Source: Labyrinthula sp. Ha (lineage: Eukaryota > Sar > Bigyra > Labyrinthulida > Labyrinthulaceae). From it: a stretch of DNA of 64,000 nucleotides. Positions 35,000 to 46,559 of the stretch are shown piece by piece (the first letter of the stretch is position 1; each line of letters opens with the position of its first letter). The position numbers and the translations under genes are program-made. The stretch is taken from assembly GCA_015227615.1 (NCBI GenBank), contig JAALGZ010000033.1:124001-188000 (forward strand). Direction: 5' to 3'. Under the pieces are notes generated by a model that made no database searches, was not told the DNA's origin, and saw only the letters and a program-made list of their open reading frames with translations.

Positions 35000-37900
35000 C
35001 TATACTCCTAAGGTTTTGAATATAAATTTTGTTTGAAAGAGTGATATCTTATTTGTAGCATTTCGTTAGATTCATAAATTGTAGTTTCCTTACCTTAATT
35101 GTGCACCTTCATATCCTTATATTTTCAATTATCCTGTCAAGTATAATAGAATATAAAGAATTCTTCTACAAGGAAATAATAGTGAATGTAAACAATTGGG
35201 TTCATGCTGGTATTAACCAATAAACTCTGTTACAGCGGTTTAACTAAGCCTAATCATGCTGGCAATACTGTGGAAGAATAAGTTGATAGAGTACATCCTG
35301 AACACCATAGATTAAGAGAATCAAAGGGTTTTTTGTAAAGTCTAGATAAGTACAATATTCTTAGATATATATAAGAAATACAAGTTTGCTAGAAACCACT
35401 TGAACTCAACAATAAGAATGTTTAACTTAACTTCAACTAAGGTTACTTTTCATTTTAGTAAAGCTCTTAAACAAATTTAATTTGGCAATTAGATCCCGCA
35501 GGAAAACGCGATGGAACAGCAATAGAACATGCAGAAATTACCGATAAATTATTTAAACTCTGCGAAGAATCCTAGATGAAACTAGTAATGGCAAAACGTT
35601 GGAGCTAGAGAGCAGAAGCTTCATAAATTGTAGCTTAAACGTGATACTAGGTTATCTAAATGGTATATGTTGCTCCCACTCTGTATGTTCACTGTATCTA
35701 GAGCATGTTTTACGTCTTCCCTTACTATTAGAGATGTATCTTGAGCATTCATTCCTTGGTTGTAGATGTATCATTACAATTTGTTTACATGTTTTGCAAG
35801 GTTATTACGAGTAAAAAGTTATAGTGCCCATTTCTCAGATACGTTTTAGGTTCTATGTGAGGCTTTGCCATCGGATACTCTTAGATTTATAGTCTTCTAT
35901 TACCTCTTGATCCAAATTAAAACTTTACAATGAAAGTAAAATTACGGTTCCCTGGATGTCTATGCGTTAGTTTCAGTTATCTTCAAATCGGGGATATTTT
36001 CCTCTTTGACTCTCAAGACCAACTAGGCGAATTTCAGGATTAGTTCTTGTCGTGGTTAGCCTTCCAAAGGCCACTCGAATATGGTCGATAAGAATATTCT
36101 AGTGGGTACGTTGTTTCTTAAAAGTAAAAGTGAAAAACCAGTAAAATAAGTGTGTAAATCTAAGATACAAGATAGCACGAAGGAGAATCCAAATGACTAG
36201 ACACAGCGCAACTGAAGGTGCTTTTGGATATTTATTGTAGGAGAAAGTAAATTGGAATAACATTTAAACAATTTTGTTGGGTTTTAAGAATAATTTAAAA
36301 GATTAACACAAACGTTGTAGGATATGGATGCGAAACCGAGCAAGAAATAAGATAGCTAAAATAAAGTATTATACTGAGGAGAAACCTGAGCAGGCAACTA
36401 AAAATATAGACAATGGAAAACTGCTTTCAAGGAGGATTTTCACATTATTAAACCTTCTGGAGAAGGATTTATAATAACCCCGAAGATGCTACAGGATAAG
36501 CTGCGGAATCCCTTAAGATAGCAGATAGTTAAAATAAATTATTTTTCTCGAGAGAACAGATAAGACGTTTTTTGGATGTAAATACATAAATGAAGCTCCC
36601 GTGAAACATGTTTTCCACAATTACAAATATTTTTAAGAACAAGTAATAACTAAGCAAAAAACGTTTTCGGTCAAAGCGGTGAATATCCCAAGAAAGCAGC
36701 AGAGGTAAGGCAGAAAAGGGGAACTTCTCAAAATATTGCGAAAATATTAAAATCAGAAGCAGAACCAACAGAATAAGAAAAGAATGAAAGGTAAACTGAG
36801 GGTTATCTGATTTGTGGTTAGGCATAGATATCAGAACTTTGTTGTTTGCTAGGACATTTTCAAGATAAGCTTTCAGATATATACTCAAACCTGTTTATTG
36901 AAGAAAGTGTTTACTAAATATCAGGTAGTAGATTTATTTTTTTTTATTTTTTAGTTAGCCTAGTCAACAAGAAATGAGGAACTGAAGTTGAACAGGTACC
37001 TAAAAATGTATTGAGAAGGGTTTCATTCCATGGGGGGTCAAGATGCCTTATTTCAATGTCAGAGTAGCTGGTCGCGTGACTGAAGGGAGTCCGGCATAAG
37101 AAAATGTCTCCCCAGAGAAAGCCAAAGAAAGTTGAGATGGATGAATATTATCAGAAAAAGCATATAGTTGTTTAAGCTCAGTCTACTTTAACTCCAAGCT
37201 TTACTTCCTCTTCTGTATACCTTTCTCTTCCTCGGATACAGAATCGATGACCTAGAGTTCTGGGAGAGGGACATAAATACAGCAGAAAAGTTTCATTAGG
37301 TGATCCACCTCAAGATGTCTAACATTTTAATGACAGTCAAACATGCCTTTCCTCAGCCTTATTCCTTGATATGTCTTGCCTCCTCGCAAAGGATCTTACA
37401 AAAAGATTTCCATATGTAGTAATTCAAATCAGGTTTTCTAGGATCTTTAACATCTTTCTTTTGTAGGACATTTACGCTGAAGTTTACTTCTCCATGCTTA
37501 TGAGTTTTAGCACAATCAAGCTCTTTTAAAGCTGTTACAAAAAGGGAATGTTTGTAAAAGTACCACAGAGGCAAGAAATATTTTTCTTGAATTTAGACTT
37601 CATCCAAGTTAGTGCACATTCGTGCAAAATTTTGACAAGGAATGTTAAAGCTTGTTCAAGTAGCACATCTACCCACTGGATATTCATTATCTTGAGAATT
37701 TTTTATTTGCAGAAGCTATTCCGTTCTAACAATCTTAACTTTTCTTTTTGTAATATATTCTTTATCTCCGTTGTCCACAGAAAAGAAACAATCATGTACC
37801 TGTTTAACATCCTAAGTCTTGATTACAGTCATCTCCTTAGAGATATTCTTCACAACAGAGATGAGTTTTTTTATACTTTTCAGGGTTGCTTGCTTACAAT

Positions 37901-40900
37901 CCTCGACCTCTTTGTCTCGATATGAAATCAGTTTATCAAGAGTCCATGTTTTTTTCTTTAAAGAGACCTAGCCTATTCCATTGAACTTGAAACAAGACCC
38001 TTCAACACATTGTGTAGAAATGTGGGGAAATCTTAGATGTTTCTTTGCACATGTCTAACATATTTTTCTTATTTGTCTTTACGTTTTTAAGAAATACTGC
38101 TGTGCAGTCTCAGGGAAATCAAGAATCATTTTCTCCAGGCTTGGTACAAGAATATTCTCAGGTGCAAAGTCCTCACTCACAGCCTCAATTAATGGCTCAA
38201 GAGACCTTTCAATTCGATGACTTTTAAATCTTTCCCACCCTATCTAAAACAAATAGAAAGATGTTTAATACGTGGAACATTTATACATATATATATATCC
38301 CTTAAATTTGTGTACTGAGTTTGCTAATACCAATGATCCGTGAGCTATTATTACCTCAATTGAATCACGCCCAACATCTTTTAGTCCTCTCCAAATCTTT
38401 AGGTGGTTTTAACGTTGTATTAGCGTGTAACTGAAACTCGGCATCTTGAGAAAATAATAAAAACTTATTGGAGACCCCCAAATGATTATGAACATGGATA
38501 ACCCATTGGAATATTCACTTGAGTCTAATCTAAATATGACTACTTTAGCATTATTTTTACTGTTTTTTGAAATACTATCCCATTAGGTGCTGGTCTACCT
38601 TCCGACTGTTCACCAAACAATATTTTAGAATTACAAGCTTTTCGTATTTTTTGTTCTCAGTTTTCTTTTAAATCTGAATATTTGGCTTGTGAGAGTTTGT
38701 ATCAACTTTCTATGGCTCTTTTTAATTCATGCTAAGCCAAGTTTTTGTTGAAGTAAATTCCTTAGAAATTCACGATATAAAGCAGCTACTGTAGGTTTGA
38801 TTTTTTTGTAAGCAATTTCTAAGTACGTGGCTATATTCATGCCTTCCAGTTTTAGTTCAGAACAAGACCTTCTTTAATTTTTCATTCACGTGTACTTTAT
38901 TATCTAGATGAACCAAACACTTCATCGAATGAAGTATTTTCCCACGTTGAATATTGAAATTAATGCTTAAGCCAATAATACAAAACCTAAAGAAACTGTG
39001 ATTTACATTGCATTGTCCTAACATGCTTTCGGTAAATTCTAAAACTCTCTATATGTGTATGTCTGTTCCTCTGAAAGTCGGCGAAACGAAGGTTTTTTGC
39101 ATCTATCTGGATTTGCATCTATTTTTTCAAGTACTCAGAACATTATTTCTACTGTGGATCCCCTCCAAATGATCCAATCTTCAGTCTTAGGTGTCTATCC
39201 TTCATGTTGGAGGTCGGCTACTTCACTTTCGGCTATTTTTAACGTCTCTTTCGCTTGTCATTTTCATTTTGTTCCTTTCACAAAATATGAGCTACGTAGC
39301 CGCAGAGCCTAAAAATCGCTTACTTAAACTTGTTTTCCATAGGTTAGTTTCTAAGAATTCGGCCCCTAATATCCTTTTTGAAAATCCATGAAATACTTTT
39401 AAGTCTTGAATTCAACATACTTTACCAATTACATCCCAAATGTATTTTCTGCCGAAGAAGTTTCTTATTTACCCATTCAACTGTGCCACTAGGCATCATA
39501 TTCTCAATTCTGTATGGACAAATTTGTTCTGGCCAATGACCTGTTCAAGGTAACTAACTGGAATGACCTATATCATCATCAAAAGATCCCAGTCTAGCTT
39601 TTACTTGCAATAAATTGAATTCAACACAATTTTCCTATAAATGATATCTCCCGTGGTAGATATTCCATTTTTGCTGTAGGCTACGGTGAAAACCCCATTT
39701 TGGTGCCCAATAACAAATATTACAACACAGGTTGAGGAGTAAGCATTACTCTTTTTATCATAGCATTATATTACAACCAGAACAACGGAGTGAGAACAGT
39801 ATAACAATTAGGGTATTAGTTTAAACAAGATAACAAGGCTAAAAGATCTCGAACTGAAAGTAAGACATTTTGAATGAAAACTAACAAGAGTTGATTTTAT
39901 CGCCAATAAATTCATATAATTTGTTAATAACGGAAACTAAGCCCATAGAAGCTTTACTTAATCAGCAATGAAAATAAGAAAGTTTTTTTTTATTTTCTTG
40001 TTTTTTCCTTTGATATCTTAAAAAAAATATGAACGCGAAGGTGTACCTAGCCAACTTGTTTGATTTTAGGTTAGCCAAAAATAAAAAATGGCGCAAAAAG
40101 TAAAGAGAACTGGAAGGATAAAATAAACTTAGTACAGAATTGATGTTAGTTTCTTTTAATGCGAATAAATGAGAGGCCTATTCTTGATTTACCAACTTAG
40201 TTTAAAGTCATATGGAACTTCCATGCCTATGTCCATGAACTTATCTTTAGCCAAACTTAGCTTAAGAAAACAAAAAACATGTAATTCTACTGCTGCACAA
40301 GAGCAACTTAATGTACCAAACTTATTATTTTTTTGGAAAGCAAGTATTCATAAGAGATAATTCCATCCACAAAATGACAACTTAGACACTACAGCTTTAA
40401 AGCCATCTTTCTAGCAATCCAAGAACTCAGTTCATTTAACATGTTTATTAAAATCAAGCCAATTTCGTTCCAAAAAAGGCAATCTTCCACTGATCTTGCC
40501 GATTTTTACAACAATAGTAGTAACGAGAAATAAAAAGCATAGTCAAGATCGTGCTTCATTCTCTCCTTTTGAGATTGAATGAGGGTATTCTTTCTATTGA
40601 CGAATCTCTGGAGAGGAGCGAAATTAAGTAGACAAAATTATTAAAGTGTGGTAAGTGTGAAGTTAAAAATGTTGATATGAGGTTAAAGACTAAAAATGTA
40701 AAAAGTACTGTCAGAATGTGATACCGGGGAGAAAGTGGTATAGCATATGTGTCTAAATAATTTTGTATACTAGCTTTCAGTCTCCTCGAATATTATTGTC
40801 ATGATTTGGTGGGGTAGAAAAATTTTCTCTGTCCGTGAACCCACAGCTATTTTTGGAGCCAAAACTTGGGGTGTTTCAACGGAATTTGTGATGTTGTGCA

Positions 40901-41586
40901 TATGTTTCTCCTGGATTTCATGTAGTGTTCCAATGAACGTTCTGATACCTGGAGTAGCGAATTCTCTTCAAATAAAACTCTGGAAGAAAATAACACGCAA
41001 AAAGGGGTAGCTTTCAAAATATAGTTAAGCATTTCTCTCCATGTTTGCAGTGCAGAAGTTCTTGTCTAAGTCAAGGTTCTCAGCCCAAGGTGTGATGGAT
41101 ACGAGTTTCAAAACAAAATCTTAAATGGTTACTGAACGAGGGTTGCAACTGGGAAACCACCGTAAATCTAAGTAATGGAGAACTCAGAAAGAGGTTCAAT
41201 GCAGAACTAAGGTATTTTCAATTTTTAGTTGACAGATTACTTATATTTAAGCTCTGCTATGAGTTTTATTAATTTAACTTCTAATATTTTAACTTTTCCC
41301 GTTTGTTCAAAGTTTCATTATTGTTTTTGTTTCACGGAAAAAACTTTATCGATTACGTCGCGAAAGTCCGCTGGTAAATTTAAACTCCATTATACAACTT
41401 TGACATATTTTAAAATTACTCTATCAATTATGTAATCAACAACCAACGGTCAGGAAAAACGATAAAGTAATAATACATTATTTTTTTGGTATGAAAGAAT
41501 ATGTTGATTGTAACTCATCTATCCAGGAACAGTCCGTTGGAAGCGAGAAAAGATATCAAACTGGAAATTGAATTGCAGAAGCAGAT
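35000..41586. other. Gene-poor spacer with a decayed minus-strand region
   Basis: About 6.6 kb with no intact gene. The interval 37350-39400 is listed separately. A 119-codon minus frame at 36529-36888 is hydrophobic and AT-driven; I do not support it. Open frames at 40801-41032 on both strands overlap and are probably relic sequence. A T-rich stretch precedes the hexokinase-fusion gene, with no specific element recognised. Confidence 0.55.
37350..39400 (-). pseudogene. Decayed protein-coding region, unrecognised
   Basis: Read on the minus strand, this 2-kb interval shows a series of short protein-like segments in changing frames. Near 39400-39300 is FSKRILGAEFLETNLWK; near 38870-38780 NIATYLEIAYKKIKPTVAAL; near 38245-38080 a 54-codon open piece with RSLEPLIEAVSEDFAPEN; and near 37570-37370 a 71-codon piece with LNYYIWKSFCKILCEEA. 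Their composition is normal for globular protein and unlike the surrounding AT-rich noise. They fit one old gene or mobile-element protein broken by many changes, or less likely a multi-exon gene. I do not recognise the family. Confidence 0.35.
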
Positions 41587-44415
41587 ATGTCATCTTTCTT
41601 TAAAGTAAAGCGAAAGAAGTCCAAAATGCCAGCGTCACCTAGGGAAACAGAGGTACAGAGCAATCCTCCAGCACACACTACGTTTATTATCCTTGGGGCT
41701 ACAGGTGACCTTTCAACGCGGACTTTCTTACCAAGCTTATACAGGATTGTCTCGTCTGGTATTTACTTCACACCAAATCTTCCACCTGCGGAACCCCCTC
41801 AGTTTACGATTATTGGACTTGGCAGAAACAAGCCGATTTTGCCATCTAATGTTCCAAAAGAAGACTCTGATAGTGACGATACTTTGTTCAGGAAGATGCT
41901 CTCGGAGAAACTGACTGTTGGTTGGAAAAAGGGATTTATGGAACGTTGCTTCTTCGTGCAAGGGGATTTGACTAAAAAGGAAAGCTGGAATCTTTTGGAG
42001 CAAAAGCGAAAAACAATTGATGTTGCTGGAAAAACCAAAGAAAGAGTGTTCTATGTATTTTGTGGTCCAGAAAAGCTTTTCGGTGATATATCTGAGAGAA
42101 TAGTTATCAAGAAAGGAGAGGATGTTCACTACATTGCTCAAAAGACGACATCACTACTTCTGGAAACGAAAGTATTACGAAATCTGACTAAGAAGTTTGG
42201 TGCTGAAAAGATTTACAGACTTAATTTATCCAAAGGGTTTGGGCAAGCACTCGAAAAGAAGCTGCAAAAGATTTCATCAAATCCCTTCTTACACCACATT
42301 TTTCAGGAACCTGGACAAATCCAGGAAGTTAAAGTCGTTGCGGAATCAATAAAACCTCAAAAAGGTGATTTATTGAACCATGAAATAATCAATCATTGTT
42401 TGCCTGTTATCTTAACTCTTTTTGATATCCCGATCACCACAGGCACTATCAAGATTAACACATCAGATGCACAGTTTGCGCAGAAACCCGCACTGGCCAA
42501 ATCCCAGGCGAATGGATATACTTATGTGCAGCTCCCTTTAGAGGTAAAATGCCCCCAGTTGAAAAGTGTTCCTGTTAGATTTGAAGCTTCAATCGGTGCT
42601 AAAAAGAACTTATTTGAAGTAAAAATTTTACTCAAAGATGAAAATTACATCAAGATCCATATTAGACCCAATTTCCAAGTAACACTTTATTGGAATGACT
42701 TGAAGTCGGTTCTTGTTTCAGAAGCTGAAGATAGCACCTCATTTTACTTTAAATCCTACGAGTTAAACCTTTTGAATACACTTTATCTGAGACGAAACCA
42801 TTTTAATTTTGTGCCGGATACGGAGGCAGAGCAAATTTCTCATTTGTTCTTGCCTTTGTATAAAAGAGTGTTAGGAGGCAAGGAAAAGTACATGTCGTTG
42901 GATGAAGATGAAACAAGGCCACCGCAAGCAATCAGAGGCAAAATCAGTAGGAAAAACTCTAAGCTCTTTGCTCTTAGCGAGTTTGATCAGTTGAGACCGG
43001 TTTGGGCCAATATAAGAAAAAAGCTACTTCTTAGTAATGAAAGAATGGAGGGCTTGATTACTGACTTCGCTAACGAAATGAAGTGTGGTCTAAATGGAAA
43101 ACCTTCAAGTATCAAAATGATTCCATCTTACGTCACAGTTTTACCAAATGGAACTGAAACCGGAGGCTATTACTCTTTAGATCTTGGAGGTACCAACTTT
43201 AGGGTAAGTAAGTTTGAGTTCTTAGCTTCGAAGGGACAGTTCCGCTTGGTGGCAGAGAGCAAAATTGCTATTCCCCAAGACGCTATGGTTAATGAGGAGT
43301 ATGATGAACAAGGAACGAAATTGTTCGACTTCTTGGCAACGCGTATATATGCATTAGTACAAAAAGAAGTTCAGGCAGACTCGCAGGTTAAGTCAATTAA
43401 GTTTGGTTTTACCTTCAGTTTTCCGTTGGAGCAAGAAGGTATTGCAAGAGGGAAATTAATCAACTGGACTAAAGGGTTCAAGGTAGATGGAACGGAAGGC
43501 CAGGAAGTTGTGTCTCTTTTGAAAGCTGGCTTAGAACGTATGAAACCTGAGAATTTTGATGTTGAAATAGAAATTGCTGCACTGGTAAACGATACAGTGG
43601 GTACGTTGGTGTCTGGGAAGTACGATGATGACAGGGCTGTAATGGGTATTATCTTGGGAACTGGAACAAATGCCGCGTATATAGAGAAAAGAGGCTTGAT
43701 AAAGAATATCCCTGGGGAAGACCCAAATACGCAGTACCCAGAGGATGATGTTATGGCCATTAACATGGAGTGGGGCGCGTTTGGTGACTTGCATCATAAC
43801 TTATTACGTATCAGGACTCCTGCGGATATCAGGATTGACCAACAGAGCATTAATCCTGCACACCAAGGCTTTGAAAAGATGATGGGTGGGATGTACTTAG
43901 GTGAGATTGTAAGACAGATCCTGGTTGATCTATACCGTTCAAACGAAATTTTCTCAAATGTTCTTAATATGCCTTCTTTAGAACCAAATTATAAAGAAGC
44001 AGGTAGCGTCTCCGGGTATTTATTCGAAACTCGCTTTGTTTCGATGATAGAGTATGATATGCACCACGATTTTACTGGAACCAAGGAGGTTGAAAAGCTT
44101 ATGGGCTGGGATAGTGACAAGATTACAGATGAAGATAGGGTTTTTCTGAAAGAGGTCTGCGGTGCGGTTGTTGAAAGGGCAGCAAGGCTAACAGGTATTG
44201 GAATTGTTGCTGTATGGAGACACCTTGGATTAGAGCGTACACCCCAAAAGGGCTCTGTTGGTATTGATGGGTCTGTGTTTGAACTGCACCCGTCTTTTCA
44301 GCAAAGACTTGAAAGGGTATTGGCCAGATTGAACTGTGATCCCGAGGTGTTCTTGGCGAAGGATGGAAGCGGAAAAGGAGCTGCTTTAGTAGCTTGTGGT
44401 GTTGAGCAGATGTGA
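41587..44415 (+). CDS. Degenerate G6PD domain fused to hexokinase
   Basis: A 942-residue intronless protein. Residues about 31-430 align along the full length of glucose-6-phosphate dehydrogenase. The Rossmann motif ILGATGDLS (35-43) is kept, and later core segments (NHEIINHCLPVILTLFD; the IHIRPN strand) are recognisable. However, the catalytic motif of real G6PD (R-I-D-H-Y-L-G-K-E) reads R-L-N-L-S-K-G-F-G (211-219), losing the Asp, His and Lys, and the EKPFG lysine motif is absent, so it should not be a dehydrogenase. Residues about 465-942 are a complete eukaryotic hexokinase: LDLGGTNFRV (531-540), FTFSFPLEQ, LINWTKGFK, the catalytic Asp669 in LVNDTVGTL, LGTGTNAAY (690-698), INMEWGAFGD, GMYLGEIVR and DGSGKGAA. 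The kinase should convert glucose to glucose-6-phosphate. The attached domain may sense G6P or NADP(H), or be a structural or dimerisation module. A basic N-terminal segment (KVKRKKSK) precedes it; no clear targeting peptide. Confidence 0.9.
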   Translation: MSSFFKVKRKKSKMPASPRETEVQSNPPAHTTFIILGATGDLSTRTFLPSLYRIVSSGIYFTPNLPPAEPPQFTIIGLGRNKPILPSNVPKEDSDSDDTLFRKMLSEKLTVGWKKGFMERCFFVQGDLTKKESWNLLEQKRKTIDVAGKTKERVFYVFCGPEKLFGDISERIVIKKGEDVHYIAQKTTSLLLETKVLRNLTKKFGAEKIYRLNLSKGFGQALEKKLQKISSNPFLHHIFQEPGQIQEVKVVAESIKPQKGDLLNHEIINHCLPVILTLFDIPITTGTIKINTSDAQFAQKPALAKSQANGYTYVQLPLEVKCPQLKSVPVRFEASIGAKKNLFEVKILLKDENYIKIHIRPNFQVTLYWNDLKSVLVSEAEDSTSFYFKSYELNLLNTLYLRRNHFNFVPDTEAEQISHLFLPLYKRVLGGKEKYMSLDEDETRPPQAIRGKISRKNSKLFALSEFDQLRPVWANIRKKLLLSNERMEGLITDFANEMKCGLNGKPSSIKMIPSYVTVLPNGTETGGYYSLDLGGTNFRVSKFEFLASKGQFRLVAESKIAIPQDAMVNEEYDEQGTKLFDFLATRIYALVQKEVQADSQVKSIKFGFTFSFPLEQEGIARGKLINWTKGFKVDGTEGQEVVSLLKAGLERMKPENFDVEIEIAALVNDTVGTLVSGKYDDDRAVMGIILGTGTNAAYIEKRGLIKNIPGEDPNTQYPEDDVMAINMEWGAFGDLHHNLLRIRTPADIRIDQQSINPAHQGFEKMMGGMYLGEIVRQILVDLYRSNEIFSNVLNMPSLEPNYKEAGSVSGYLFETRFVSMIEYDMHHDFTGTKEVEKLMGWDSDKITDEDRVFLKEVCGAVVERAARLTGIGIVAVWRHLGLERTPQKGSVGIDGSVFELHPSFQQRLERVLARLNCDPEVFLAKDGSGKGAALVACGVEQM

Positions 44416-46559
44416 GAGCAATTTACTTATAGTTAGAAGCTATTTATTGTTGGTGCTTTATTTATTCAAAAAGTTCACTTGGATTTACAGAAACCCGGCT
44501 TCTCATCTTCTGTGCTGAGTTACGAGCGAAACTTTGTTGGCTCATGTTGACCTGTACCTAATTTGTCAAATTAACTTCTTTTCCTCTATTTGTGTCTAGT
44601 TGATTCTCTGCCTCCTCTTGAAACAAATTGGCGATATTGAATTCGGAACTTAAAAACATGAAAAAGTGAGAAATGTGCTATTTTTCTTAAAGAAAACAAC
44701 TTCGTCTCCCGGAAAAATTAATTAATTCAACCTAACATTCTCGCAACGGTTTGAAAGTTAACAAAGCAAGAAAGTAATGTGCTCATGCCATTAGCCAGAC
44801 TGCCCTCTTGTTTGAGTGTTAAATATGCTATTCAAACTACCAATAATAACGCATGGCACCTAACCATAGATACATCAATAGATCTAGGCTTACTTTCTTT
44901 TAGTTATCATTCTAAGAGAATAAATACCTCTACTGATGCAAGATGATGACAAGTATAAGGGGAAGCTTATATTTAATAAATTTTCAAAGGCACAATACCC
45001 CATAGCAGCAAATGTAAACCAATTGAATAGTTCACAGAAGTAGAACTTTTTTTATAAACGTTCTTAGTTGTTACCTGTAACTGTTGTGCGAAATTAGGCT
45101 TGAAGTTGAATTTAGCAACAAGTGCCAGGTTCCTTAGGTTCTTAAGTTAGGAAAACAAAATGCTATAAATACCAACTTTAAGAACTTTCAACAAATATCA
45201 CTTTTTCGTATGAGTCACTTGAAACTTTGTTGCTAGAAAAGAACCATTGAAAAACATTTCGAGCTAAAGTTACAAACGAACACATTAGCCTAAGCTCACT
45301 CGGAAATTAAATTGAATCTTGAGTTAATACGATATATATAATAGGCTAAGCTTCTTCAAATTCTTAGGGCACATAAGGTGTCCGGAGCAAGAGAACTTAG
45401 AAGATGATAACTGAACCTTATTAAGGGTCTTCCCCTTTATTTCTGGAATCTAGAGTATGTTTTATGGGGCAACTAGATATGACTACTAAGAAACAGTTTA
45501 AGAGAACTCACCTATGTCTAGTGAATGGTTGTATTACTATAAGTTACGCTAGTTTGCGCAAAAACAAAATATGATAACTTAGAGAAAGAAATTTACTTGG
45601 TGACCAATATTTAGTAAGAGTATCTTATTTTTCCGATACACTATTGTAAAGCTTACTAAAGCAGTTGTTCTAACAATTTAGTTGGAGTTGGAGAAATTAC
45701 TACTTAGAGCTTATAGCTTGACTCAAAATATTTCACACCTTATCAATACTAAATGAGTTTCATCAAAATGCCTTTTTTCTTAGATTCTGACGTTTAAATA
45801 TATTGGTTTTTAAATGAAGCTGGTTCAAGTCATTTCATATCTAAAAACTCAAAGGTATAATGTGAATAGAGCATCACATACACAAGGAATGATACCAGAG
45901 TTCTTGAAATCAGATAATGTAGGTTTGTGCAATATGTACGTAATAGAGTATTTACGAAACAATATCTTAATTATTTTGTACACTCTATGCTAATAGTCTA
46001 GAAAATTAGTACAATGTTATTAAGTGTAAAGCTGAGCTCATTTCTTAGAGGGCTCCAGTTAAGCTTTTAATCTCAATAAATTTAAGTATTTAAAATATCG
46101 GTAGATTAAAAAAATTAGAGATATGGTTGACATTGCTGTTGCCGTCTAACTGGGTGAGCAGCCCAAATGCGAATGTGATCAATGCTCAGATAGAAATAAT
46201 GTTTGGCTAGGGTTTGACCTTCTGCTGACCTTGAGACCACAATATTTTAGTACATGTTTTAGCCAAATACTGACGAGTTAATTAGTCACTGGGGACCATA
46301 TCCATTCCCATTATCTAAATTTACAAAAAGAGGTCTTTTGAAGTGGATGTGACAGAGTGACGGGACCCTATTTTCATGCCCTGGAATATCGTACTCCACT
46401 TAATTTGAATGGTTGAGAGGAAACCAGGGAACATTATAAAAAATCATACACAAGATCAAAAATAAACCAAAAACAAAATCATCAAGAACGACGTGAAAAC
46501 AGTTGAGAAAAATAGGAAAACGACGAAAATACCACCTAATCAATTCAACAGAATCGGTT
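44416..46559. other. Gene-poor AT-rich spacer
   Basis: About 2.1 kb with no ORF, RNA gene or repeat I can support. It separates the hexokinase fusion gene from the old MULE relic. Confidence 0.6.

Noticed and set aside
36529-36888. 119-codon hydrophobic minus-strand frame
   Set aside because: Composition follows AT-rich DNA (Leu, Phe, Ile, Ser, Lys), with no recognisable membrane-protein pattern beyond this and no paralog.
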